A stretch of 17,001 bases of DNA from JACZSB01 sp965372015 (GCA_965372015.1 CBDVAP010000053.1:1-17001), one strand, 5' to 3'. Shown: positions 1 to 8,101, counted from the first letter of the stretch. Made by a program: numbers and translations. Notes: generated from the sequence alone by a model not told the origin.

Positions 1-345
1 TTATGGCTAGTCAATAAGTTGTCATACCCAAATGAATAATTCAGTTTTAAAAGCGCTGTAATTGACCGTTATTCCTCCCGTGCCTCATGGTGGCAGGTGA
101 GCTTGCTCCTTATGCCTCCAGCATGAAACGATGATGTCGGTACCCGGCGTTCACATAACAGTTAAGGGCCACCGACTGATCTTCTCCTGACACAATCCCT
201 GACCTCAAAGATGAAGGGACTTAGGGGTAGGGTTGGGTGAGTTCCCCGACGGGCAGCTACTTGGCCTTATGATTCCGACCCTTCACGATTCTTAGCGTAC
301 TAGCGGCAAATCCTGCTCTTCCGCGAACCCAACTAACTTCAACCC
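1..345. other. Non-coding left edge, no recognisable gene
   Basis: I see no credible reading frame here on either strand; stops are frequent in all frames I read. The stretch has small hairpins. The clearest is at 89-119, where GGCA (92-95) pairs with TGCC (113-116) and GAGC (99-102) with GCTC (105-108), and a second short TCCCT/AGGGA pairing lies around 205-225. The look of the region (structured, non-coding, next to a repeat) would fit the non-coding end of a mobile element or a structured RNA, but I found no terminal repeat, transposase fragment or known RNA motif, so this is only a suspicion. Confidence 0.4.
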
Positions 346-362
346 TTGATTATCGCACCTAA

Positions 363-384
363 TTTGGGTACAATTGCACCCAAA
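363..384. repeat. Imperfect 22-bp palindrome upstream of the nitroreductase gene
   Basis: The two arms TTTGGGTAC and GCACCCAAA flank AATT and are complementary except for one position in each arm. The centre is CAATTG. It lies about 55 bases before the proposed start at 439, where an operator could act, and the TTGGGTAC motif is partly repeated just downstream (ATGGGTAC at 385-392). A regulatory role is inference from position and symmetry only. Confidence 0.35.
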
Positions 385-396
385 ATGGGTACAGCA

Positions 397-438
397 GAAA
401 CTCGAAACTCGAAACTAGAAACTCGGAACCAGAAACCT
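397..438 (+). repeat. Heptanucleotide tandem repeat (GAAACTC-type, about six units)
   Basis: Units read GAAACTC, GAAACTC, GAAACTA, GAAACTC, GGAACCA, GAAACCT, ending at the base before the ATG at 439. The first four are near identical and the last two have decayed. If translated from an upstream start it would give a low-complexity RNSKLETRNQK-type N-terminus with no counterpart in the nitroreductase family, so it is best treated as untranslated. It leaves no room for a Shine-Dalgarno site before 439. Confidence 0.8.
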
Positions 439-1008
439 ATGCATATCAAGGACCTGATCACCCGCAGCCGCAGCTACCGGCGTTTTCACGAGAATGAACG
501 CATTACCAATGAGACCCTACGGGAACTGGTGGAGCTGGCCCGCTTGTCACCGGCGTCGTCGAACCTGCAGCCGCTGAAGTTCGTCCTTACCAGCGAGCCT
601 GAGGTTTGCGCCCGGGTATTCCCGCATCTGAGGTGGGCCGGGTACTTAGACTGGCCCGGTCCCGCCCAGGGGGAGCGGCCGGCGGCCTACATCATAATCC
701 TACTGGACCACCAGTTTGCCACGTCGGTGAACTGCGATCACGGCATCGCCGCCCAGAGCATCATGTTGGGGGCGGTGGAGCTGGGCCTTGGAGGCTGCAT
801 GCTGACCAGCGTCAATCGCAAACGGCTGGCGGAGGAGCTTAAACTGACGGAGCGCTATGAGATATTGATGGTGCTGGCGCTGGGCAAACCGGCTGAGCAG
901 GTGGTATTGGAGACGGTACGTACCGATAGCGACATCAAGTACTGGCGGGATGAGCGGGATGTGCACCATGTGCCTAAACGGCCCCTGGAGGAGCTGATCC
1001 TGGGGTAG
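439..1008 (+). CDS. Nitroreductase-family flavoprotein
   Basis: A 189-residue protein of the FMN-dependent nitroreductase family (PF00881), which reduces nitro-aromatics, quinones or related compounds with NAD(P)H; the true substrate cannot be told from sequence. Near the N-terminus RSRSYRRF matches the FMN-phosphate-binding RSxRxF pattern. It is followed by SPASSNLQPLKF (FMN contact loop), and later by GHG-type DHGIAAQS and GLGGCMLTSV, typical of the small subfamily that ends in KYWRDE...HHVPKR. I start it at the ATG at 439 because the family begins with a short helix just before RSxRxF. The open frame continues upstream to 346, but that part is heptad repeat. No good ribosome binding site is visible. 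The gene stands alone, with a GC-rich hairpin right after its stop. Confidence 0.9.
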   Translation: MHIKDLITRSRSYRRFHENERITNETLRELVELARLSPASSNLQPLKFVLTSEPEVCARVFPHLRWAGYLDWPGPAQGERPAAYIIILLDHQFATSVNCDHGIAAQSIMLGAVELGLGGCMLTSVNRKRLAEELKLTERYEILMVLALGKPAEQVVLETVRTDSDIKYWRDERDVHHVPKRPLEELILG

Positions 1009-1051
1009 GGGCGGCCGTCCCACTACCGGCGGTGGATAGTCGGGCCGCCTC
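1008..1051 (+). terminator. GC-rich hairpin after the nitroreductase stop
   Basis: GGCGGCC (1010-1016) is an exact inverted repeat of GGCCGCC (1043-1049), extendable by a G.T and a G-C pair, with a small inner CCAC/GTGG helix. It begins at the stop codon. No T-run follows directly (the nearest is at about 1089-1096), so it is not a classical rho-independent terminator. It may be a transcript-end stabilising hairpin or a factor-dependent stop. Confidence 0.4.
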
Positions 1052-1191
1052 CACGGTGCTGTCGAACCAAGTGATTCTATTCCACGATATTTTTTTGGAT
1101 TAGTAAGGAGTAGGGAATTACGTTCCGGCAAGTGAATAGCCACAATATCGGGTTGTGGCCGCCTGGGGTGTTTCTTCATAAGTAGTAGTTA

Positions 1192-1220
1192 TTGCCCATA
1201 CCGCATATAAACTGGATAAT
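1192..1220 (+). promoter_or_regulatory. Sigma-70-like promoter for the Dabb lipoprotein gene
   Basis: TTGCCC (1192-1197) and GATAAT (1215-1220) are separated by exactly 17 bases and match the -35 and -10 consensus at 4/6 and 5/6 positions. The start codon is 36 bases downstream of the -10 in an AT-rich leader. Function is inferred; the organism's own promoter consensus is unknown. Confidence 0.45.
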
Positions 1221-1256
1221 CTACAATAAAACAATTTTTTACTTAATTTCATAGTT

Positions 1257-1682
1257 ATGAAAAACTCAACCCATTATATCCGTTTTAAAATCCTCATCCT
1301 TATGATGCTCTTATTTGCTTGTTCCACCGGGAAGAAAGCGGAAACCTCCGAAAAAAGTGATAAGGACAGTGAGGTAATCACGGAAGGATCCTATATGTAC
1401 ATCGGAGTGGCGAAGCTATCCGCTACTCATGAAGAATTGAACCAGGTTAAGCGAGATATCGATATTATGCTAAGCAAAATCCCTGGTATCCTTGACATGA
1501 GCAGTGGGATTCAGGACACTGAAAACGCCAAGTACAATTGGGGCTTGACTGTCCGATTTAAGGATAAAGCAGCAAGGGATGCTTACGCTTCAAATCCACA
1601 TCACCAGGCCTTTGGTGATCGCTATGGTGGCATGGTGGTGGAACTTGAAATAGTAGAATATGAGGTTAACCCTTCCCCCTAA
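1257..1682 (+). CDS. Lipoprotein with Dabb (stress-response A/B barrel) domain
   Basis: 141 residues. The N-terminus has a basic start, a hydrophobic run and the lipobox LFAC, giving a lipidated Cys at residue 22 for membrane anchoring, followed by a Lys/Glu/Ser-rich tether. Residues about 46-137 match the Dabb dimeric alpha/beta-barrel family (PF07876): a first strand, a helix with IPGI, a strand, then the typical GLTVRFKDKAARDAYASNPHHQAF segment. Members bind small hydrophobic molecules or have no known activity, so the role here is open. Most Dabb proteins are cytoplasmic, so a lipid-anchored one is somewhat uncommon. The gene is visibly richer in A and T than its neighbours and has no Shine-Dalgarno site, which may point to separate acquisition. 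Confidence 0.85.
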   Translation: MKNSTHYIRFKILILMMLLFACSTGKKAETSEKSDKDSEVITEGSYMYIGVAKLSATHEELNQVKRDIDIMLSKIPGILDMSSGIQDTENAKYNWGLTVRFKDKAARDAYASNPHHQAFGDRYGGMVVELEIVEYEVNPSP

Positions 1683-1689
1683 AACTGTA

Positions 1690-1911
1690 CTATTTGTGAT
1701 GCGAGTTTTCCCGGTATAGATTAGATGCTTCCGCAGCCAATCGACTGAAGCCTGGCCGATAGTGCGCTAACCTCCTTGCGATCCGCAAATACTGCTCCAC
1801 CGAAACATTTTCCGCCCTAAAATCAACCAGACCAAGGTCGGCTAGCCACTCCCCGGTGCCCAACGCTTTCTGGGCACTGGCCAGCTTCATGCAACGCTGC
1901 CCGCCCCCCAA
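1690..1911 (-). pseudogene. Doubtful minus-strand ORF, possible gene remnant
   Basis: This reads about 66-73 residues on the minus strand, from a TTG at 1911 or the ATG at 1890, to a TAG at 1690. The frame is open upstream only as far as a stop near 1940. Codon use looks coding-like and the C-terminal half (VSVEQYLRIARRLAHY) would form an amphipathic helix. I do not recognise a family, and there is no ribosome binding site. It may be the tail of a lost gene, or chance. It is the only candidate in the 321 bases between the lipoprotein gene and etfB. Confidence 0.25.
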
Positions 1912-1976
1912 CTGGCAGTTGTCCCCCAGCGCCGCTAGACGTTAATATCGGCCTGCCGCATCAGGGGCGGAAGCAG

Positions 1977-1985
1977 TGGTATACT
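1977..1985 (+). promoter_or_regulatory. Extended -10 promoter element before etfB
   Basis: TGGTATACT has the TGn extension followed by TATACT (5/6 match to the -10 consensus), 18 bases before the etfB start. No good -35 hexamer is seen at 16-18 bases upstream, which is tolerated by extended -10 promoters. It would drive the etfB-etfA-acyl-CoA dehydrogenase unit. Confidence 0.4.
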
Positions 1986-2003
1986 CCCTAAGCGAAGGAT
2001 TGT

Positions 2004-2894
2004 ATGAGTTATAACTCGATTGTGCTGGTTAAGCAGGTGCCCGACACGGCCAACATATCGGGGCAGGTGATGCGCCCCGACGGGACGGTGAACCGGGGCA
2101 AGCTGCCGGCCATCTTCAACCCCGAAGACAAGGTGGCGTTGGAGCTGGCCCTGCGGGTGAAGGATCGCTACGGCGGGCAGGTGACCGCTCTGACCATGGG
2201 GCCGCCCAAGGCCACTGAGATGCTGCGTGAATGCCTTTACATGGGGGCCGACGAGGCCTGCCTGGTCAGTGACCGCAAGTTCGCCGGGGCCGATACCCTG
2301 GCCACCTCCTATGTGCTGTGTGCCGCCATCAAGCAGCTGGGTGGCTACGACCTGATCTTTGGCGGTCGCCAGGCCATCGACGGCGACACCGCCCAGGTAG
2401 GTCCTCAGACGGCCGAGAAACTGGGTATTCCCCAGGTGACCTATGCCGAGGAGATCAAGGAGATCACCGACGGCCAGATTGTCATCCGGCGTAAGATCGA
2501 GGGGGGCTACGAAGTGCTGGAGAGCAGCCTGCCGGTGCTGATCACCGTGATCAAGGACGCCGGCACTCCCCGGCCCTTCAAAGCCACCCGCGCCATGGCC
2601 TTCAAGAACGCCAAGTCGCTACTGGACCTGGAGCGCATCGCCGATGCCAATTCACTGCTGATCCTTGACGACCTGAAAGAGGAGTACCGCGCCAAGGGCC
2701 TGTTCATCCGGACCCTGACCACCGACGACCTGGACGTGGAGGTGGAGCGTTGCGGCTTATCAGGCTCACCCACCAAGGTGCACAAGGTGGCCTCGGTGGT
2801 GCTGGGCGGGGGTGAGCACGAGTTGGTCGAACCCACCGGGGAGGGGCTCACCGGATTGATCGGTAAACTGATGGACGATCACATTTTCGGGTAA
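2004..2894 (+). CDS. etfB: Electron transfer flavoprotein, beta subunit
   Basis: 296 residues. It pairs with EtfA to make the soluble ETF heterodimer that carries electrons from flavin dehydrogenases. Visible features are the N-terminal VLVKQVPD strand, the nucleotide-binding segment GRQAIDGDTAQVGPQTAE (residues 121-138), and the ETF-beta signature IRRKIEGGYEVL...LPVLIT (161-181). The IDGDTAQVGP form is that of the clostridial or bifurcating-type ETFs; the mitochondrial/proteobacterial type has IDDDxNQT. At 296 residues it is longer than the usual 250-260, with a longer C-terminal tail ending HIFG. AAGGA (1995-1999) lies 4 bases before the ATG. It is first of a three-gene unit, 7 bases before etfA. 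Confidence 0.95.
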   Translation: MSYNSIVLVKQVPDTANISGQVMRPDGTVNRGKLPAIFNPEDKVALELALRVKDRYGGQVTALTMGPPKATEMLRECLYMGADEACLVSDRKFAGADTLATSYVLCAAIKQLGGYDLIFGGRQAIDGDTAQVGPQTAEKLGIPQVTYAEEIKEITDGQIVIRRKIEGGYEVLESSLPVLITVIKDAGTPRPFKATRAMAFKNAKSLLDLERIADANSLLILDDLKEEYRAKGLFIRTLTTDDLDVEVERCGLSGSPTKVHKVASVVLGGGEHELVEPTGEGLTGLIGKLMDDHIFG

Positions 2895-2901
2895 GATATT
2901 T

Positions 2902-3921
2902 ATGAGTAAACGATCCAATCAAGTGTGGGTATTCGTGGAGCAACACTCCGGTAAGCCGGCCGACGTCAGCTTCGAGCTGCTCACCAAGGGATACAAGCTG
3001 GCCAAGGAGTTGAAGGGCCTTTTGAAGGCGGTGGTAATAGGGCATAAGATGGGCTCGGTTGCCAAGTCGGCGTTCGGCTACGGCGCCGATGAGGTGCTGC
3101 TGGTGGACCACCCTGAACTGGCCGATTACAAAACCATGCCCTATAGCCGGATCATGAGCGAGCTGGTTGATGAGCACCAGCCCCGGATCGTGCTGTTTGG
3201 GGCCACTATCATCGGCCGGGACTTAGCCCCCAGGGTGGCCTCCCATACGCGCAGCGGCCTGACCGCCGACTGCACCGAGCTGCAGATTGCCGATGTGAAA
3301 TATTTAAAAAAGGACTACCCCCAGCTGTTGCTCCAGATCCGGCCGGCGTTCGGTGGAAACATCATCGCCACCATTATAACACCGGACAACCCGGTGCAGA
3401 TGGCCACGGTGCGCGAGGGGGTGATGGAGCTGGCCGCCCTGAAGACTCCCAAAAAGGGGACCATCACCAAGATTCCTTATATACCTGAGGAGATCGATGG
3501 CCTGATCCGGATCATCGAGCGCCACCGGGAGGAAAACAAAACCAATATTAAGGGCGCCCCCATCATTGTGTCGGGTGGCTACGGCATGGGCTCCAAGGAG
3601 AATTTTAAGCTGCTCTATGAATTAGCGGACGTGCTGGGCGGCGAAGTGGGGGGCAGCCGGGCGGCGGTGGACGCCGGCTTTATCCCGCCCGTGCGCCAGG
3701 TGGGACAGACCGGGGTGACTGTGCGGCCCAAGCTGTATATCGCCTGTGGTATTTCCGGGGCTATTCAACACCGGGCCGGCATGCAGGAATCCCAAAAGAT
3801 CATCGCCATCAACACCGACCCGCAGGCCCCCATTTTCGGTATCTGCCATTACGGGATCGTCGGTGATGCCATGAAAGTGATTCCCCTGTTCATCGAAGCC
3901 TATCGCCAGCAGTTGAAATAG
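2902..3921 (+). CDS. etfA: Electron transfer flavoprotein, alpha subunit
   Basis: 339 residues. This is the FAD-binding subunit of ETF. The C-terminal FAD domain is complete: GSRAAVDAGFIP (251-262), QVGQTG (266-271) and the ETF-alpha signature LYIACGISGAIQH followed by IIAIN (278-304). RPAFGGNIIATI (147-158) is the form found in clostridial and bifurcating ETFs rather than the RxIYAGNA form of mitochondrial-type ETF. The gene starts 7 bases after etfB with only a weak ribosome binding site, which suggests translational coupling, and ends 8 bases before an acyl-CoA dehydrogenase, its likely electron donor or partner. Confidence 0.95.
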   Translation: MSKRSNQVWVFVEQHSGKPADVSFELLTKGYKLAKELKGLLKAVVIGHKMGSVAKSAFGYGADEVLLVDHPELADYKTMPYSRIMSELVDEHQPRIVLFGATIIGRDLAPRVASHTRSGLTADCTELQIADVKYLKKDYPQLLLQIRPAFGGNIIATIITPDNPVQMATVREGVMELAALKTPKKGTITKIPYIPEEIDGLIRIIERHREENKTNIKGAPIIVSGGYGMGSKENFKLLYELADVLGGEVGGSRAAVDAGFIPPVRQVGQTGVTVRPKLYIACGISGAIQHRAGMQESQKIIAINTDPQAPIFGICHYGIVGDAMKVIPLFIEAYRQQLK

Positions 3922-3929
3922 AGGTACCG

Positions 3930-5651
3930 ATGCCGAACCTGTTTACCGACAATCCCGACCTGCTGTTCCAATTTGATCACCTGGACCTAGAGGAGATCGT
4001 GGCCCTGGCCGAGGAGGATTATACCCAGGCTCAAGAATATGACCACGCCCCGGTGGACTACGCGGACGCCCGGGCCAACTACCGCCAGGTGCTACAGATC
4101 GTGGGGGACATTACCGGGAACTTGATCGCTCCCCTGGCCGCTGAGGTCGACGCTGAAGGGGCGCACCTGGAGAACGGGCGGGTGCGATATGCCGCCGGGA
4201 CCCGGGAGGCGCTGGATCAACTGTCCAAGGCCGAGCTGATGGGCATGACCCTGCCCCGCAAGTACGGGGGTCTCAACTTCCCCACCAGCGTTTACACCAT
4301 GGCTGTGGAGATGGTGTCCCAGGCCGACGCCAGCCTGATGAACCTGTTCGGCTTGCAGGATATTGGTGAGACGGTGCTCAAGTATGGCACAGACGAGCTG
4401 AAAACCGAGTTCCTGCCGCAGCTGGCGTCAGGTAAGGCCACCGGCGCCATGGTGCTTACCGAGCCCGACGCCGGTTCCGACCTGCAGGCGGTCATGCTGC
4501 AAGCCTACCAGGATGACCAGGGCGGTTGGCGGCTCAAGGGTGTCAAGCGTTTCATCACCAACGGCTGCGGCGATATCCTGCTGGTGCTGGCGCGCTCCGA
4601 AGCGGGCACCCGGGATGGCCGCGGACTGAGCCTATTCCTGTGCTACGGCGACGACAGCGTGTTGGTGCGCCGTATCGAGAACAAGCTGGGTATCCACGGC
4701 TCGCCCACCTGCGAGCTGCAGTTCAACGACACTCCCGCCCACTTGATCGGGCGGCGCAAGTTCGGGCTGATCAAGTACGTGATGGACCTAATGAACGGCG
4801 CCCGGCTGGGGATCGCCGCCCAGGCCTTAGGCATTTCGCAGGCGGCCTATGAGGAAGCATTAAGCTATGCCAAGGCCCGGGAGCAGTTCGGCCAGCCGAT
4901 TTACCATATCCCGGTTGTGACCAATATGCTGATCGACATGCGGGTGACCATTGAAAGCAACCGCTCATTGCTGTACGACACGGCCCGTTGGGTCGACCTG
5001 CGGGACAAGTTGGAGGAGCAAATCGCCCGGTTGAAGGAGGGCGGCCGGGACACGGCTACCGTGACGGCCCGCTTCAAGGAGGCTTCCAAGGTAGCCGCCA
5101 TGCTGACTCCCATGGCCAAATACCTGCTGGCCGAGGACGCCAACACCGTGGCCAATAATGCTCTCCAGATTCACGGTGGCGCTGGATACATGAAGGAGTT
5201 CCCGGTGGAACGGTTGGTGCGCGATGCCCGCATCACCAATATCTACGAAGGCACCTCGCAGCTGCAAATAGTAGCGGCCATCGGGGGGGTGCTCAACGAT
5301 ATACTGGCGGACTATTTTTCCCGGAAGGAGCATAATAGTTATAAGGGGACCCTGGCCCAGTTGGCTGACCATGTGAAGAATATCCGGGGGATTTTTCTTG
5401 ACAGCCGCCAATTCGTCATGGATAAAAACGATAAGTACTTCCAGGATGTGGCCGCCAAGGAGCTGGTTGAGATGTACAGTTATATCTTTATAGGCTACCT
5501 GTTACTGGATGCGGCCGAACTGGACAGCCGCAAGGCCTTCATCGCGAACCGCTACATCGTCAGCGCGGTGGCCAAGGCCCACAAGAACTCCGAGTGCATT
5601 AAGAATGAGCAGTTCTCCGACCTACTGCACGCCGATGAGATTCTGATCTAG
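3930..5651 (+). CDS. Acyl-CoA dehydrogenase, long form
   Basis: 573 residues. It oxidises an acyl-CoA to the trans-2-enoyl-CoA, passing electrons to ETF. The N-terminal and middle domains carry MVLTEPDAGSDL (174-185) and FITNG (208-212). The C-terminal helical domain has QIHGGAGYMKEFPVERL (413-429) and IYEGTSQ, where E440 is at the place of the catalytic base of medium-chain enzymes. Residues about 460-573 form an extra helical C-terminal domain, making it longer than the 380-400-residue classical enzymes and like the long bacterial forms; chain-length preference cannot be read. An insert rich in charged residues (about 357-385) is also unusual for short forms. GAGG (3921-3924) precedes the ATG by 5 bases. 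Placed after etfBA, it very probably donates to that ETF. Confidence 0.93.
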   Translation: MPNLFTDNPDLLFQFDHLDLEEIVALAEEDYTQAQEYDHAPVDYADARANYRQVLQIVGDITGNLIAPLAAEVDAEGAHLENGRVRYAAGTREALDQLSKAELMGMTLPRKYGGLNFPTSVYTMAVEMVSQADASLMNLFGLQDIGETVLKYGTDELKTEFLPQLASGKATGAMVLTEPDAGSDLQAVMLQAYQDDQGGWRLKGVKRFITNGCGDILLVLARSEAGTRDGRGLSLFLCYGDDSVLVRRIENKLGIHGSPTCELQFNDTPAHLIGRRKFGLIKYVMDLMNGARLGIAAQALGISQAAYEEALSYAKAREQFGQPIYHIPVVTNMLIDMRVTIESNRSLLYDTARWVDLRDKLEEQIARLKEGGRDTATVTARFKEASKVAAMLTPMAKYLLAEDANTVANNALQIHGGAGYMKEFPVERLVRDARITNIYEGTSQLQIVAAIGGVLNDILADYFSRKEHNSYKGTLAQLADHVKNIRGIFLDSRQFVMDKNDKYFQDVAAKELVEMYSYIFIGYLLLDAAELDSRKAFIANRYIVSAVAKAHKNSECIKNEQFSDLLHADEILI

Positions 5652-5683
5652 GCCGGGTTGTGCTCAAGTAATAATTCACCATT

Positions 5684-5704
5684 CCCCCAGCCTGATGTAG
5701 GGGG
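5684..5704 (+). terminator. Possible terminator hairpin after the acyl-CoA dehydrogenase
   Basis: CCCCC (5684-5688) pairs with GGGGG (5700-5704) across an 11-base loop, followed by the AT-rich TATATTTAG rather than a clean T-run. It lies in the 114-base gap before an unrelated gene, where a terminator would be expected. The stem is short, so this is tentative. Confidence 0.35.
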
Positions 5705-5765
5705 TATATTTAGCCCTATATTTCCGGTAGCTATTTAAGTTAATAAACTCACAATCGAGGCGGCA

Positions 5766-8054
5766 ATGAGAGCACCCAGGACATATTCACCATCTAGCGG
5801 TTATCATAGCCCGGCGCTGCTGGCCATGCTGGTTATTGCGTTGGCCGCCACCACCGTGCCGGCCCAACAGGATCCGGTGGCCCGGGTGTTGAAATTCGTC
5901 GGGGACGTGAAAGTGCGCCATCTGGCGGACGCCGGCTTCGACACTGTTGTCCGAGCGACCATGCCGTTGGTTACCGGGGATGCTCTTCGGGTGGGTGACG
6001 GTAGTTTCGTGTCGCTGCTGTTCATCGATGACAAGACCCTGGTCAAGGTCAAGCCCAACAGTGAGTTTCAGATTGTGGAGACCCAGAACACCCGTACCCT
6101 GATGATGAATTACGGGACCGTGCGCTCTACGTTACCCCAGCCCCTCAAAAACTTCAGGGTGGAGACCCCGGTCTCGGTGGCGTCGGTAAAAGGGACCGAT
6201 TTCTGGCTGATTCATGATGCCGCCGCCGGAATCGACCGGGGATACGGCGTCGATGGGGTGGTGGAGATTTTAAACGTCATCAGTGGCTTGACGCAGAACT
6301 TGACTGCCAATACCATGATTGTCTCCACCGCGGCCGGCCAGCTTTCGCCCCCGATCCCCATCTCGCCGGATGAGATGCCCACCGACCCGGAGGAGCTACA
6401 GGAGGGGCCGCCGGAACCGGAGCCTGAACCGGAAGGTGAGCCGGAGGAAGGTGAAGCGGCCCCGGAAACCGGAGAGGCCATAGCCCCCGCAGACCCGATC
6501 ATGGGTGATGCAGCCGCACCACCAGCCGCCGCCGCCGCTGCGGAAGAAACCGCCGAAGAAGCAGCCGAAGAACCCGAAGAGGCCAAGTCGGGCGGTTCCG
6601 GCATGGGTCTGGGCCTGGGATCGGTGACAATCGACGGTGAAGTCTTTTACCAGATAGCCCTGCGGCCGGAATTTGCTTTCGGCAAGATCGGCATTGGACT
6701 GGATCTGGTGGGATACATGGATGCGGAAGGCAAATTCCGCAAGGACGAATGGGACGAGCCTATCGATTACCTGGACAAGCTCTTTTACCTGCGCTACGCC
6801 ACCGAACAGGACCCCTTCTTCCTGCGCATCGGCGCCATGCCTTCCGTGCAGTACGGGTTCGGGGCCCTGATGAGTGGCTATTCCAACGTGACCGAGTATC
6901 CCCAGGTGCGCCGGGTGGGCTTTGAAATCGGTGGCCACATAAAGCAGAACTTTACCTTGAAAGCCTTTACTGCCGACCTCAAGGAAATGGGCGGCCTGGT
7001 GGGAATGCGCGGCACCTACCGCGTGGCCAAGGCTTTCCCGCTCACAATTGGTGTGAACCTGGTGGCCGACCTGAACCAGTATGGCGGTCTGAAGGACAAG
7101 GATGACGACGGCCGGCCTGATATAGTAGACGATTTCCCGGATGATAAGGAATTCTGGCTTGATAGTGACGGTGACGGCCGGGCTGATGATGCCGATGACG
7201 AATATGACATTGATGGCGATGGACTAACCGATAATTATTGGCCGGATCCTTCTCTAAATCTCGAACCGCCCGATAGTATTTCCAGGAAGCCCGAGCCTTT
7301 CAATAAGGAGGTTGAGGAACGCACGATCAATGGCATCAGCTTCGATCTGAGCTATCCCATCATTTCCCGTAAGATGTTCAACCTGGTGGTGTACACGGAA
7401 TACGGCATATTGAACTACGCCGATACGCTGACGTCCACGGTGCTGGAGGATGGCCGCACCATATCGGAAAGTTCCGGCAACGGGCTGATCGGTCCCGGCC
7501 TACGGGCCCAGCTCTTCAAGTTCCTGACGGTGACCCTCGAGCGCCGTAAGACTTCGTCGCTCTACCAGCCCGGGTTCTTTAACATGACGTACGATTTCGA
7601 GCGAGCCCAATTTCAATCGTACACAACAGCCTCGGGCGACTCAATGGGGGTTAAAACCAAGGATCAGCAGATCATCAATAACCCCTACGGTATGACGGGC
7701 TTTTACGGGGGGGCGGCTGCCAACCTGTTTAACATAGTTACTTTCAGCGCCGCCTACCAGAATCTGGTACCGGATACACCGGACACCAACGCCATCGAGA
7801 GTAACAGTTTCATTGCCGACCTGTCGGTGAACACCGACTTTATTCCCAAGCTCACCGAGGCTCGGGCGTATTACATCCGGACCAACGACGATAACCCCCT
7901 GGACTTCAAGAATCCCAGTAACAACACCACCTGGGGCTATTCGATCGGCTATGAAGTGGCGCCGGGGGTCAGTATGATCTATAAATTGCAGGTCTCCTAT
8001 CGCGGCGAGGAGGAAATACGGTTGCTGAGCGTGGAAACCGCCTTTAGCTTCTAG
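5766..8054 (+). CDS. FecR-domain outer-membrane barrel protein with Asp-rich repeats
   Basis: 762 residues with an N-terminal signal peptide (hydrophobic 17-31, cleavage near VPAQQ). Residues about 40-190 are a FecR domain (PF04773): a strand-rich unit with LVTGDALRVGDGS, then RVETPVSVASVKGTDF and GVVEILN. A low-complexity linker of Pro/Glu then Ala/Glu follows (about 200-275). From about 285 the sequence alternates like beta strands with short turns to the end, closing with VETAFSF; the terminal Phe is the usual outer-membrane barrel signal. Residues about 443-490 contain DxDxDG-type motifs (DKDDDGRPD, DSDGDGRAD, DIDGDGLTD) like thrombospondin type-3 calcium-binding repeats, probably in an exposed loop. 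GAGG lies 5 bases before the ATG. A structural, adhesion or sensing role is possible; I do not recognise a named family for the whole. Confidence 0.8.
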   Translation: MRAPRTYSPSSGYHSPALLAMLVIALAATTVPAQQDPVARVLKFVGDVKVRHLADAGFDTVVRATMPLVTGDALRVGDGSFVSLLFIDDKTLVKVKPNSEFQIVETQNTRTLMMNYGTVRSTLPQPLKNFRVETPVSVASVKGTDFWLIHDAAAGIDRGYGVDGVVEILNVISGLTQNLTANTMIVSTAAGQLSPPIPISPDEMPTDPEELQEGPPEPEPEPEGEPEEGEAAPETGEAIAPADPIMGDAAAPPAAAAAAEETAEEAAEEPEEAKSGGSGMGLGLGSVTIDGEVFYQIALRPEFAFGKIGIGLDLVGYMDAEGKFRKDEWDEPIDYLDKLFYLRYATEQDPFFLRIGAMPSVQYGFGALMSGYSNVTEYPQVRRVGFEIGGHIKQNFTLKAFTADLKEMGGLVGMRGTYRVAKAFPLTIGVNLVADLNQYGGLKDKDDDGRPDIVDDFPDDKEFWLDSDGDGRADDADDEYDIDGDGLTDNYWPDPSLNLEPPDSISRKPEPFNKEVEERTINGISFDLSYPIISRKMFNLVVYTEYGILNYADTLTSTVLEDGRTISESSGNGLIGPGLRAQLFKFLTVTLERRKTSSLYQPGFFNMTYDFERAQFQSYTTASGDSMGVKTKDQQIINNPYGMTGFYGGAAANLFNIVTFSAAYQNLVPDTPDTNAIESNSFIADLSVNTDFIPKLTEARAYYIRTNDDNPLDFKNPSNNTTWGYSIGYEVAPGVSMIYKLQVSYRGEEEIRLLSVETAFSF

Positions 8055-8101
8055 CCAGGGTTGGTGGCGACCGGCGACGTAACAATTAAAGGAACGGACT
8101 A

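Noticed and set aside
346..438. N-terminal extension of the nitroreductase
   Set aside because: It is translated heptad repeat and palindrome, without homology to the family.
6396..6938. Long minus-strand frames opposite the FecR-domain gene and similar shadows elsewhere
   Set aside because: They lie antisense to well-supported genes, are low in complexity or Gly/Ser/Arg-rich and show no family motifs; they result from GC-rich codon use on the real strand.
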